A DNA stretch of 64,000 nucleotides from Eucommia ulmoides (taxonomy: Eukaryota; Streptophyta; Magnoliopsida; Garryales; Eucommiaceae). The position numbers were made by a program, and so were the translations under genes. Within the stretch, counting starts at the first letter, position 1, and every line of letters starts with the position of its first letter. The stretch covers positions 20,971,901 through 21,035,900 of the forward strand of contig CM028326.1 of NCBI GenBank assembly GCA_016647705.1, read 5' to 3'. Shown here piece by piece: positions 49,501-61,323 of this stretch. The notes beneath the pieces were generated by a model. It was not told the DNA's origin. It searched no databases and saw only the letters and a list, made by a program, of their open reading frames with translations.

Positions 49501-52500
49501 GTGTCTGGAAAATCAGCAAGGAGAATGCGTCTTGGCGAAGCAGTTTCACAGGTTGGGTCAAATTGATGCCAATTTAAAAGCCTATTGTCATTTGTCATCC
49601 TCTAATCTCCTAACCCTAGGTGAATTTGGATAAAATAAGGCACCGTTTTTATAAGTACTTTCTAAAAGAAACTAAATAAATAATTTGACAAAAAAATAAT
49701 TTTACTTGGAAGCAAAAGCAAAAAAATCAAAAGTGTGTTTGATAGTGTAAAGATAATATATAGTTTAGTATTATCCCTATAAATAATCTCTTAATCAAAA
49801 AAATAAAAGTAAAATCATACACGATTGAAAAATGTGGGTTAAGAGGTTCTAGTCCATCGATCTCTTATAATATAAAACTTGAAAAAACAAAAAGCAACTA
49901 TTTTTTACTTTTCGAAAAAAGTACTTAACGCCATATTTTTACTTTTAAAATTTTTGTGAGTAATTTTTCTTAGTGCAAAATGAACATTAATTTTAAAATT
50001 ATGTTCATTTTTGCAAAAAAAAAAAGAAGAGAAAGTACTTAAAAAGGCATTACTAAATGATGACCAAGTGAATTGAACGTATTCATTGTTTATCTCTGGA
50101 CGAGTCGACACTTATCACCCCCCACCCCCAAAAAAAAATAAAATAAAATTTAAAAAAAAAAAAAAAAAAAAAAGGTATTTATGTTTCAACCAACTTCTTT
50201 GTTCTGTTTTGCTCAGGGTGTTGTCAACAATGAAACACTAGGTTTCTTCATTGGTAGAGTGTATCTATTCTTGACTTATCTTGGTATCGACAAAGAACGA
50301 TTACGGTTTAGACAGCACCTGGCAAATGAGATGGCGCACTATGCTGCTGACTGTTGGGATGCAGAGATCGAATGTTCCTATGGCTGGATAGAATGTGTTG
50401 GTATTGCTGATAGGTCTGCATATGATTTACGCGCTCATACGGTAAGAGTTTGGTCACATATATGGTACATAATACTCTATAAAATTTGATTTGATAAAGC
50501 ATTCGAAGTCACAGCCTGAAAAGAAATTCCACATTTCCCAAAATTGTTTCTCAAATGCATTGGTTAGTGGTGTGGTACAATTACTATGTAGGGGTGTTCA
50601 TGGGTTGGCTAGGGTGGGTTTGGCGCTCTATTATAGGAATAACATATTTTAGTAAAGGTCGGGCTCGGAGTTCGAGCCTAAACCCATTGCCCAAGCCTGA
50701 CCCTTAGAAAGGTTGCGGTTGGCCTGATCTGGCCCATAAACTTTTTCTTTAAAAAATGTTCTGAAAGCCTTTTTATTTTTATATAAAATGAGAAAATAAA
50801 TTACTTTAATATGTGTATGGGTGGATACCAATAATATATTATTTTTAAATAATTATAAATATTCTGCGTATCTAATATACATAAACAAAATATAAATAAA
50901 TAAATAATATATAAAATACTTTATATACGTTATTGCTTCATTTCCCGGCCTGTCATAAAATACCTAAAAACTGAACCATATTCTAATTTTAGGGTTTGGG
51001 TGGATGGTTTTTTTTAAGCGCATAGGGTCGGTAAAATATAAAATATTTTTGTATACATTATTTATTGAAGTGGTGTGGTACAATTACCATGTAGGGGTGT
51101 TCATGGGTTGGCTGGGGCGGGCTTGGTGCTCTATTATAGGAATAACATAATTTAGTAAAGGTTGGGCTCGGAGTTCGAGCCTAAACCCATTGCCCAAGCC
51201 TGACCCTTAGAAAGGTTGTGGTTGGCCTGATCTGGCCCATAAACTTTTTCTTTAAAAAATATTGTGAAAGCCTTTTTATTTTTATATAAAATGAGAAAAT
51301 AAATTACTTTAATATGTGTATGGGTGGATAACAATAATATATTATTTTTAAATAATTATAAATATTCTGCATATCTAATATACATAAACAAAATATAAGG
51401 AAATAAATAAAATATAAAATACTTTATATACATTATTGCTTCATTTCCCGGCCTGTCATAAAATACCTAAAACCTGAACCATATTCTAATTTTAGGGTTT
51501 GGGTGGATGGTTTAAGCGCATAGGGTCGGTAAAATATAAAATATTTATGTATACATTATTGCTTCATTCCCATTCCCAGCCTGTCATAAAATACCTAAAA
51601 CCTGAACCCTATTCTAATTTTGAGTGGACCTCAAATCTAAAACGCTAGCCCGACCCTATGCACTTAAACCGACCTTCCAAACTCTAAAATTCTATGGCTG
51701 ATCATAACAGGTTTGGCAGGCCCCCGAGCCCATGAACACCCCTAATACTGTTGCATTAGGAGTGGCTCCTTACTTCTTAATGCGTGTAGGAAATAAACTC
51801 TGGGATAAAGAGTTGGGAAATATTGATTTTCCCATGAAAAGATTATTTCATGTTTTTTTACAGGTAGGGGTGGATATTCTTATTTTTGTGATGCAATAAA
51901 TGTCTCATGGCACATTATGTGACACAATACATATGCTGTTATTTTGGAAAGTTCCGTGTTTATGCTACATTTGATATGATTCATCAGGAAGATAACATGT
52001 TTAATATTCCGAATTTCTCAGCAGATTTGTTTACCACTTTTTGCAGGATAAAAGTGGTGTACCACTCGTGGCACATGAAAAATTTGCAGAACCTAGAGAA
52101 GTGGAGGTCTCTCTCTCTCTCTCTCTCCCCCTCTCCCTCCCCTACTGTGATTTTTATGTTTGTTCCTTGCTGCTGAGTTCTGACGTGATTTACTATGTTG
52201 TTTCAGAAACTCATTATAGCTCCAGTGAAGAAGGAGCTGGGCCTTGCATTCAAGGGTAGCCAAAAGATGGTGGTCGAAGCTTTGGAGGTAGAATAATGTT
52301 GTGTGCATGTTGACATATTTCCTCTTTTGGTTGGTTTCTTTTCTTCCTTTCCTAGGGATTCAGGGTGATTTCCTAGATGTTCTTCTACTTAGATTCACTT
52401 TCTCGAGTTCTTCCTTATTAATTTAGGCACCATAAAAAATTATTTTAAGAAAAAAAGGAAAAAATATATAAAGCATGATTTTAAGTACTTTTGAAATTGT

Positions 52501-55500
52501 TAAGAATTTAATTGAAATCGATGGATTAGGACTTCACCATCAATTTTTTTTTTCAACTATTTATTAATTTTTTTTTACGATTAGGAGAACATTTGTGTGG
52601 ATAACATTAAGGTATCCCACTATACTATCAAACATAGTTTTTAATTTTTGGCTTTTGCTTAAAAATAAAACTGTTTTTAGGTCAAATTAACTTTTCGTTT
52701 TAAAGAAATACTAAAAAAAGCGTTACCAAACGGTCCCTTATTTATCTTCGAAATTTTTCTTATTTGTTCGAGTGGCATATTTGTGCCTATTGTCAGGGAT
52801 TATAAAAGACTCCTATTTATATGCAGGCTATGGGTGAAAAAGAGGCAATGGAAATGAAAGCGACGTTGGATTCCAAGGGAGAGGCAGAGTTTCGTGTTTG
52901 CACACTCGAGAAAGACGTGACAATCAAGAAGGAAATGGTGACAATCTCCAAGGAGAAAAGGAAGGAACACCAGAGGGTTTTCACTCCTTCGGTGATCGAG
53001 CCATCTTTCGGTATTGGAAGGATAATCTACTGTCTCTTTGAGCATTCTTTCTCCACGAGACCAAGTAAAGATGGAGATGAGCAGCTGAATGTTTTTCGTT
53101 TCCCTCCACTGGTGGCGCCTATAAAGTGCACTGTTTTCCCATTGGTTCAGAATCAGCAGTTTGAGGAAGTTGCCAGACAGATTGCCAAATCATTGACTGC
53201 AGCTGGGATTTCATATAAGATCGATATAACAGGTATTTTTGCACTCGTGATAGTCTATTTGGATGAGATATTTGAAAATGGTATTTAATTCTAAAACAGA
53301 TTTGTAGATTTTTCTTAACAAAATTTCTTAAGGTTGCATTTGGGTAAGGAATTTGACAAATTCAAGGGATTTGTAAAATGATGGGATTTCGAAATCCCGT
53401 CATTTTACAAATTTTTTGTTTGGATAATTGTTTGAACTAAAGTATTTGAAATATTTTTTTGTTCTATTTTTTATCCCATTTCTTGGAAAAAAAAAAACAA
53501 ACAAACAAAACAAAGAACAAATCGAAGAAATAGTTCGCCGTTCGCTCACCATTCGAAGAAATCCAAGAACAAATTCGAACAACTCCAAGAACAAATTTGA
53601 AATCGAAACCCAAATTGAAGTGTTTCGATTTCGAAATCGAAACCCTATTTTGATTTCGAAATCGAAATCGAAATCGAAACCCAAATCAAAGTAGAAATCG
53701 AAATCTTATTTCCATTTCAAACCCAATTTCGATTTCGAAATCGAATGTGTTGTTCGATTTCGATTTCGAAAACGAAATGGAAATCGAAATCACTTGAAGA
53801 TCGGCGAAGAACAAAGAAAAAGAAGACAAAATTGACGACGAAGAAGAAATCGACGACGAAGAACGAAGAAGAAGAATGAAGCAGAAGAACGAAATCGACG
53901 AAGAAGATGACGACGAAATCGACGAAGAAGAAGAACGAAGAGGAAGCAGAAGACGATGAACGAAGAAGCAGAAGAACGAAGAACGAAGAACGAAGCAGAA
54001 GAACGAAGAACGAAGCAGAAGACGATGATTAAAGGATTTGGCAAATTCAACCTCTCCCAAAAGGATTTCGAAATCCTTCATTTCATTCCCCAAAGGATTT
54101 GACAAATCCTCTTTCCTAAAATCCTCACGCCCCAAACAAGGAATTTATTAAAAAATGATTTTGAAATACCTTAACTAAACGAAATTCCTCCTATAAATCT
54201 CTTACCCAAACACAGGGTAAGGGAATTTGATTCATCTCTTCTTGAAATCAAATGCTTTCTTCAATGTTAAAGGATATTTATGTCTTTGTTGTACGGTATA
54301 GGGTTTGCTGTATGGTTTCCTAATTCTTATTATAAATAGTGGGAGATGCTAACACAAAAGTTAACCCGTCTTATTCTTTTCCTTCTCTTCTTTTACTTTA
54401 ACATGGTATCGAGAACAGGTTATGGGACATTAATCCCATAGATCTGTTCAACCATTTTTTTTTACTTCTTCCTTTTAATTTCCCTCACCATCTGTACGAA
54501 AAAAAAAAGAAAAAAAAGGGGTTTTAGAAACCCTAGCAGCCGTCGATTAAAAACACAACCCTGGCAGCCATTGATCAGCCGTAGAGCAGAAACCCTAACC
54601 ATGCCTCCATCGTCGTCGCAAAGCCCGTCGACGCCTACCCGTCGTCGAAACCCTAGCCGCTATCGTAAAGCCTTGTCGAGGCCTTCCCCATCGTCGACAT
54701 CAAGATCCACGTCTCCATCACCTTCGCAGACCAGTTGCGACACTTCCCCCACTGTCACCGTCAAGATCCGAGCCTCCACCAACTTCGCAGTCCACAACCG
54801 ACCATCGCCGGCAGTCCTCTGTCTAGATCCGATGGCAGTCTATAACCGACCATCGCGCTCCCTCGTTGGCAGACGTTTGTGAGTCTACCGTTGTTTTGCT
54901 TTTAGTGCTCTTCATTTAAGTTCTGAACTTGTTTGTGGTGTTGGTTTGTTTCCCTTGCCCAAGTTGTTGTTGTTTGTTAGTTGTTGTATTGGCGGGCACT
55001 AATGTCGACGGCTACCCCCCAACCGTTAACAACCCACAAGTTAAATGGGACCAATTATTTAAATTGGTTTAAGGTTGTGAAAATAGCCCTTACCGGACAA
55101 GGGAAACATTGTTATCTTACGGAATCTGCCCCGGCAGAAGATGATAAGAAGTATGAGGAATGGATTCAAGCTGATGCGCAGATTGTAGTGTCGTCGTGGA
55201 ATTCGATGGAGTCTCAAGTTGCTGATCTCTGTACTCATCTAGATATGTGTAAAGCCATATGGGAGTATCTTCGTATGTTGTATTTCAGTAATCTTACTAG
55301 GATGTAAGATTTATCGGTCGAGTACTTCTAACTTCAGCAAGGCACACAATCCATTACAGATTATTTTGCCACATTCAATAGCCTTTATGGGGAGTTAAAT
55401 ACTATTCTACTGATGACTATCAATCTTAAAGAAATGCAAAAGTAACGTGAGCAGATAGATGTTATAAAGTTTTTAGTTGGATTACGCCCAGAATTTGAAC

Positions 55501-58500
55501 CGGTCCAATCTCAAATTCTTTCTAGTGTTACTCTCCTCACTATCACTGAAATTTATTCTCGCATCTCGCGTAGCACTACCAAGAACGATGTTTCTGGCTC
55601 GAGTTCATCTGCGCCATATGAGCATTCGGTGCTTGTTACTCAGATTCGTACACGAAATCGAGGTGATCAACCCAGTGGTAGTCGTGGTGGTTCCTCTCGT
55701 GGTGGCTGTGGTAGTGGCCCTCGGGGTGGACGTAGTGGTCGTGGCTCACATTGTCAGTGCTCCTTTTGTGGAAAGGAGAATCATACTAGAGAAACATGTT
55801 GGGATTTAGTTGGCCGTCCACCCAAATTCACCAATGCAGTGACATCTGATCTAAATAATCCTACTATTCCCAAATCTCAGGCTGTCAAGGACATCTCTGA
55901 TGAGGAATATGCTCAATCCCTTCAGTATAAGGCATCCCAGCAGGCATCTCTTCCCATTGCTTCTTTAGCTCAACGAGGTACTTTTATTGTTTGTCTTTCC
56001 ATTCGCCATTTCCTTCCCACACCATGGGTCATAGATTCTGCTGCCACTGATCACATGTCATGTACATCTTCCGTATTTACGCATATTCAGTCATCTTTTT
56101 CGTTGTCTCCTGTTACAGTTGCTGATGGTTCTACTGTCCCTATCCGTGGCATTGGTACAGTGGAACCCTCATCCTCCTTATCTCTATCCCTTGTCTTGTA
56201 TATTCCTTCGTTTTCTTTTAATTTGATGTCACTCCGTAAGTTTACCAAACATCTTAATTGTTCTGTATCATTTTTTCTTGATTCTGTCATTCTCCAGGAT
56301 TTGAGGACGCGGAAGACGATTAGCACATGGCGTGAGGAAAATGACCTTTATTATTTTGATGATCATGACGAGAGTCCTGCTAACCCAACTATTGTCTGCC
56401 CTGCTGTTGCATCCGCTCACCAAATCCATTGTCGTCTTTGTCATCCTTGCTTTGGCAACCTCAAGTTACTTGTTCCTAATTTAAGTCATTTGTGTTCGTT
56501 AGAGTGTGAGTTTTGTCAATTGGGTAAGCATCATCGTATTTCATTTGCTTCCCTTGCTCATGTTCGAGCATCGAGTCATTTTAGTTTAGTTAATTCAGAT
56601 GTTTGGAGTCCTTCTCGTGTTACTGCTACATTAGATTTTAATTATTTTGTCACATTTATGGATGATTTTTCCAGAGTTACTTGGCTTTATTTGATGAAAG
56701 ATCGTTCATAATTATTCTCTATTTTTCATGCTTTTTGTGTTGAAATTCGAACTCAATTTAATGTACCAGTGCGTATTCTTCGTAGTGATAATGCTCGAGA
56801 ATACTTTTCTTAGCCATTTATTTCCTTTATGTCGCACTCTGGTATTTTGTATCAGTCTTCTTGTCTTCACACACCGCAGCAAAATGGAGAGGCTGAGTGT
56901 AAGAATCGACTATACTTTTTTTTTTGAGATGAACGTTTCCAAACATTTCTGAGTCGATACGGTTTTCACAACTTGCTTCCTAATCAATCGAATGTCGTCC
57001 TCTACCCTAAATGGCAAGGTTCCCTATTCCATTCTTTTTCCTCGTTCACCCTTGTTTAGTTTACCTCCTTGAATATTTGAGTGTGTTTGTTTTGTTCATC
57101 ACTTGACTCCCGGCATGGACAAGTTAGATCTCGTGCTTTAAAATGTGTTTTTCTCGGCTATTCTTGCACACAAAAGGGTTATCAATGTTATAGTCCATCA
57201 TTATGTCGCTCATTTGTGTGTGCAGATGTTACATTCTTTGAGTTCACCCCTTACTTTTCTACCCCATCCTCTTGAGATGATCTGGATGTTACACTTCCTT
57301 TGCCAAGTGTACCAAACCCTACACTATCTTCCTCTACTCCAAATCTTATCCCGCCTAGTTGTTCTTCAACCCTTTTGCATGTATACTCTCGTTACCAGAA
57401 GGTCGACTTTGCTGTCGCGCCCATTGATTCTTTGTCCTCAGATTCTTCTCCAGCTGGCCCATCCATGTCTGACCTAGACATGTCCATTGCCATCCGGAAG
57501 GGTAAGCGCACTTGTACTAACAATCCTATTTCCAACTTTGTCTCATACACACACATATCTCCTTCATACTCCTATTTTGTTGCTTTTCTGTCCTATGTTT
57601 CTATTCTTAAGTCTGTTTCAGAGGCTCTCACTCACCCTGGTTGGGCAAAAGCAATGGAAGAAGAAATGATTGCCTTACATCAGAATGGCACTTGGGATCT
57701 CGTCTCGCTTCTACCTGATAAAACTATAGTTGGATGTAACTGGGTGTACGCTGTCAAAGTTCATTCGGATGACACCATTGATCGACTCAAGGATCGCTTA
57801 GTTGCTAAAGGCTATACTCAGGTATACGGTCTTGATTACTAAGATCTTTTCTCTCGTTGCCAAGCTCGCTTCTGTTCGTTTGTTCATCTCTCTGGCTGCC
57901 ACTTTTCGTTGGCCATTACATCAGCTCGATATCAAGAATGCTTTCTTAAATGGAGATCTGACTGAGGAAGTATATATGGAGTAACCTCTTGGGTTTGTTG
58001 CTCAGGGGGAGTCTGATTTAGTATGTCGCTTGAAGAAATCTATTTATGGTCTTAAGTAGTCTCCTAGAGCATGGTTTGGAAGATTTAGTGAAGTGGTTAT
58101 TGAATTTGATCTTCGGCGTTGTGGAGTTGATCATTCCGTCTTCTACAGGTATAGTAAAGTCGAAAGCATATTGTTGATTGTGTATGTAGATGACATCGTG
58201 ATCACCGGGGATAACCGCGGTGGTATTCAAGAACTCAAAGTGTTTACATAGTAAGTTCTAAACTAAAGATTTGGGGCACCTAAAGTATTTCTTAAGAATT
58301 GAAGTTACTCGATCAAGTCAAGGCATTTGCTTGTCTCAGAGAAAATATGTCTTTGACTTATTGAGCGAAACAGGAATGCTAGCAGCTAAACCGATTAACT
58401 CGCCTATGGATCCAAACACTAAATTGTTGCCAGATCATAGTGTACCACTGACATATTCAGTGCAATATAAACGGTTAGTTGGGAAGTTGAACTGTCTGAT

Positions 58501-60377
58501 AGTTATCAGGCCAAATATCTACTTTGCTGTTAATGTTATCAGTCAGTTCTTGGATCGTCCAATAACTTGTTATTGGGATGCAGTGATCCGTATTCTCTGA
58601 TATCTGATAGGTGCTCCTGGTTGCGGTTTGCTATATCAAAATTTGGTTATACTCAAATAAAGGGTTACACAGATCCAGACTGGGCCGGATCACCCTTAGA
58701 TAGGAAGTCTACTACTAGGTATTGTGTGTTTGTTGGTGGTAACCTTATCTCTTGGAAGAGTAAAAAGTAGACAGTAGTGGCTCGGTCAAGTGCAGAGGCG
58801 GAATACAGGGCAATGGCCCATACCATTTGTGAGTTAACTTGGTTGAAACATTTGTTGGAAGAACTTGGATTTGAACACTTTTCACCAATGAACCTGGTAT
58901 GTGATAATCAAGTAGCACTTCACATTGCATCCAACCTAATTTTCCATAAGAGAACAAAACACATCGAAGTTGACTGTCACTTTATTCAAGAAAAATTATT
59001 GCAGAAGCAGATTGAGGTTAAACGTGTAAATTCAGTTGATCAGTTAGCTGATATATTTACTAAACTGTTGGGGGTTCAAGGATAAAATACATTTGTAACA
59101 AGTTAGTAGCATACAATATGTATGTTCCAGTTTGAGGGAGAGTGTTAAAGAGTATTTATGTTTTTCTTGTACGGTTTAGGATTTGCTGTATGGTTTTCTA
59201 ATTCTTATTATAAATAGTGGGAGAGGCTAACACAATAGTTAAGTCGCCTCGTTCTTTTTCTACTCTTCTTTTACTTTAACATCCAAATACCACAATCAAA
59301 AGGACTCTAATGGTATCCTAGCACATTATGGAGCATTTGTCTTATGCTCTTCATCATGCCACTGGTGCCGGCACTCACTTAGGCCCAGTGAGTCCATTAG
59401 GCCTGGCCCTAAAATTTGAGGGTTCGGGGTTGATTGGTGAAGTCCATAGGCCAGGGCTCGGGCCATGGAATTTCGGCTTGTTCAAATTTAGGGCTGCGCC
59501 TGGCCCTATGGATGATATTGTTAATTATTTATGCACGTCTTTCTTTTCTTATTCCATATACAAATGAACAAAGCAATACTATGTTTTGCTTCAGGGAAAA
59601 AAACTGTTTTTTAACCGGCCCATCCTGACTCTTCCATGGTTTGGGATATATAGGTCAAGGCCCGATCTCCTGGCTTCTGTTTTGGTTCAACTCGTTAAAC
59701 TAGTGAGGCCCGACGCAAGCCCGGGCATTGAACACCCATAGCGCCCATCAAAATTTGAATGTCCATAATGTTTGAATCAGAAAGAATCACATTTACCTTG
59801 CCGTTAGAATTGGGTCATTTTGATATGAGTTTTGGATTCTAAATTTCAATTTATGGTGCGCTTAGGTGAGGTATTTGAAGAAGGAATAATTTGATTTCGA
59901 GAAGAGATTTATAACTCTTTTATCTTAACAAAGTTTCTTAAAGGCCCGTTTGGCTGGTATTTGGAGAAGGAATTTGTAAAACCTTGTTACGAAAATTTTA
60001 CAAATACCTTCACAAAAATCCATATCTTGTTCAAATACCTTACCCAACCCAAACAGACCCTATAAATATTGACAGGTACATCAATAGGGAACATTGATAT
60101 ATTTGAGGTTTGATGATGAACATATTTATGTGTGTGTGTGTGTGTTTTACTTTTTATAGGTACATCAATAGGGAAGAGATATGCAAGAACAGATGAACTA
60201 GGGGTACCTTTTGCCATTACAGTGGATTCAGCGTCCTCTGTAACGATTCGGGAGAGAGACAGCAAGCAGCAGATTAGGGTAAACGTGGACGAGGTGGCGT
60301 CTGTAATTAAGGATGTAACCGATGGACAGAGCACCTGGGGTGATGTCCTCTGGAAATACCCTACTCATTCCTCTTGA
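46527..60377 (+). CDS. GLYRS-1-like: Glycyl-tRNA synthetase (class II, eukaryotic dimeric type), nine exons
   Basis: Charges tRNA-Gly with glycine for translation. Coding exons: 46527-46706, 47979-48361, 48919-49036, 49357-49551, 50217-50441, 52047-52106, 52207-52287, 52827-53232, 60160-60377. All introns are GT-AG and phases match, giving 621 residues. The catalytic core opens with [14 protein letters not shown]. Motif 2 is at about 224-240 ([17 protein letters not shown]), motif 3 at about 476-484 (GIGRIIYCL), and the C-terminal anticodon-binding domain at about 510-600 ([20 protein letters not shown]). Compared with Arabidopsis GlyRS-1 as I remember it, the N-terminal WHEP helix-turn-helix and mitochondrial presequence are absent: the first in-frame ATG lies only nine codons before the conserved [14 protein letters not shown]. 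The core looks intact. Intron 8 is about 6.9 kb because of transposon insertions. Confidence 0.96.
47442..47875. mobile_element. Tourist-like MITE in intron 1 of the synthetase gene
   Basis: Starts GGCGCCGTTTTGGTAGC after TTA (47439-47441) and ends AAGCTTTACCAAACGG before another TTA (47876-47878). AAGTACTT/TACTTTTA motifs near both ends are shared with the copies in introns 2, 4 and 7. TTA duplications and GGSNCCGTTTGGTA ends fit PIF/Harbinger-type MITEs. No coding capacity. Confidence 0.75.
48396..48820. mobile_element. Tourist-like MITE in intron 2 of the synthetase gene
   Basis: Begins GGCTCTATTTGATAAAGC after TTTA and ends near AAAACTGTTACCAAACTTTG. Interior AAGTACTTTTTGCTTAAAAG is shared with the other three copies. 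The right terminus is worn, so the end is approximate. Confidence 0.7.
49639..50064. mobile_element. Tourist-like MITE in intron 4 of the synthetase gene
   Basis: Begins GGCACCGTTTTTATAAGTAC after TAA and ends near AAAAGGCATTACTAAATGAT. Same internal motifs as the intron 1 copy, including a TAATCTCTTAATCAAA-type phrase. Followed by a poly-A tract at about 50150-50173 just before exon 5. Confidence 0.7.
50589..51745. mobile_element. hAT-like element with an internal tandem duplication in intron 5
   Basis: Left end TAGGGGTGTTCATGGGTTGG pairs with right end CCCATGAACACCCCTA. The 8-mers next to the ends (TTACTATG and ATACTGTT) agree at five of eight places. The left part occurs twice, 503 bp apart (about 50569-51068 and 51072-51560), with a shorter third piece near 51540-51640. 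Copies differ by a few per cent. No protein is encoded. Confidence 0.7.
52426..52737. mobile_element. Tourist-like MITE in intron 7 of the synthetase gene
   Basis: The clearest of the four copies: GGCACCATAAAAAATTATTT to AAGCGTTACCAAACGGTCCC, 312 bp, with TTA on both sides (52423-52425 and 52738-52740). It has the same AAGTACTTTTGAAATTG-like interior as its relatives. Confidence 0.8.
53333..54215. mobile_element. Foldback-type element with triplet and hexamer repeats, in intron 8
   Basis: The ends GGTTGCATTTGGGTAAGGAA and, on the complement, TGTGTTTGGGTAAGAGATTT, match the family of the foldback at 40134-41030. The middle is filled with AAATCGAAATCGAAA-type repeats (about 53590-53800) and GAAGAACGAAGAAGAAG-type repeats (about 53800-54025). 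Frames through these repeats (for example 53686-54135, minus) are low-complexity and not genes. Confidence 0.65.
54265..54403 (+). repeat. 5' LTR of the copia fossil
   Basis: 139 bp, TG...CA ends, with TATAAATAG at about 54331-54339 that could serve as its TATA box. Confidence 0.9.
59143..59281 (+). repeat. 3' LTR of the copia fossil
   Basis: Same length and ends as the 5' LTR, about 88 per cent identical by eye, flanked on the right by TCCAA. Confidence 0.9.
59315..59745. mobile_element. hAT-like remnant in intron 8
   Basis: GGCCC/AGGCCTGGCCC-rich sequence ending GAACACCCATAG, similar in style to the TAGGGGTG-type hAT elements at 50589 and 61562. The left terminus is not recognisable. Confidence 0.4.
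59943..60060. mobile_element. Short MITE (118 bp) in intron 8
   Basis: GGCCCGTTTGGCTGGTATTTG at the left pairs with the complement of CAAATACCTTACCCAACCCAAACAGACCC at the right in its outer bases, and inner arms (TTTGTAAAACC / GAAAATTTTACAAA) also pair. Typical tiny foldback MITE. Confidence 0.6.
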
Positions 60378-60899
60378 TTATTCAACTTCTTCCTTCTTCT
60401 TGGGTAAGCATCATTACTTTTTTTTTTTTGATTAAAAAAAATGTTTTATCCTGTTATATTTATTACAAGACAAGGTAAATTTCCTGTTGTTGGCTTCACT
60501 TGGTTTGTACAACTGACTTTTAGACACTACTACGAATTTGACCTTCAGATTTTGACAGAATACTTTTAGGCTTTAGCTAGCAACAATGTTATTTGGTAGC
60601 CTGGGTGGTTGTGCTGTTTTGTTCTAAGAATACTCTCTTAAAGATTTAAATGTGTCGTTTGCTTAGATGACATTTTTTTGGGACAGTGGCGGCGGTGGTG
60701 ATGGTGAAATTACTCTGTATTCCCGGCTTACTTCAAGCGATACTTTCCCTGCATATTATACTACTAAGGTTGGTGTGAAACCTCTATTTATTTTGACTAT
60801 AAGTATCAGTGTACGTAGATGTTTGAAAATGATGCTTGCCCTTCACATAACTAAACAATTACAGGTTAATTTTATTTTGTACCCCCTAAAGTTTGGGTA
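60378..60899 (+). other. 3' UTR and downstream region of the synthetase gene
   Basis: Follows the TGA at 60375-60377. A donor-like GGTAAGCATC at about 60401 and an acceptor-like AATTACAG at about 60866 could bound a 3' UTR intron. A short glycine-rich frame at 60667-60770 is not recognisable as a gene. No poly-A signal is obvious. Confidence 0.35.
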
Positions 60900-61265
60900 T
60901 AGTCTTAGGCCCCATTTGGTTATTGTTTCTGTTTCTCTGGTTTCTGTTTCGCTTCCTAAATTTTGGGATTAATGTACAGAAACTTGTTTCTGTTTTTAAT
61001 TTTTTGAGAATAATTTGGGAGTAATTCTTGGATTCCTTAAGAATATGAGAAACAAAAAAATGTTAATTCTTATTCATTCCCATAAAACTATTTCCACTAG
61101 CACTCTGTCGGCTACAACCATGTCCACCACCACCCCGTCCGCCACCACCATCTTGCCGGCCACCATACATTTGAAGGAAAAGAATAATAAATGTTGCAAT
61201 CACACGTGTTTTTTGTCCTTGTAGTCATAAATTAAAAGAAATAATTTCAGGACAATGATCATTAT

Positions 61266-61323
<58 letters not shown>

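Larger units (their letters stand above)
54265..59281 (+). mobile_element. Ty1/copia retrotransposon fossil, whole-length, in intron 8
   Basis: Two 139-bp LTRs (54265-54403 and 59143-59281), each TGTTAAAG...ACTTTAACA, with near-identical target duplications TTCAA/TCCAA. A primer-binding site TGGTATCGAGAAC follows the 5' LTR and a polypurine tract GAGGGAGAG precedes the 3' LTR. Parts in Ty1/copia order are Gag (from about 54990), zinc knuckle (about 55756-55800), protease ([11 protein letters not shown], about 56026), integrase (about 56420-56700), reverse transcriptase (about 57640-58240) and RNase H ([10 protein letters not shown], about 58783). Short LTRs suggest an Ale-like lineage. The coding part is broken in about ten places. 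By eye the LTRs differ at about 16 of 139 positions, so insertion is several million years old. It lies in the same direction as the host gene. Confidence 0.92.

Noticed and set aside
53686-54135. Minus-strand serine/arginine/phenylalanine-rich frame of 149 codons
   Set aside because: It is a frame through GAAGAACGA-type triplet repeats in an intronic element, with no domain.
60667-60972. A second gene starting just after the synthetase gene
   Set aside because: Only a short glycine-rich frame at its start is coding-like; it runs into a MITE and may be 3' UTR.
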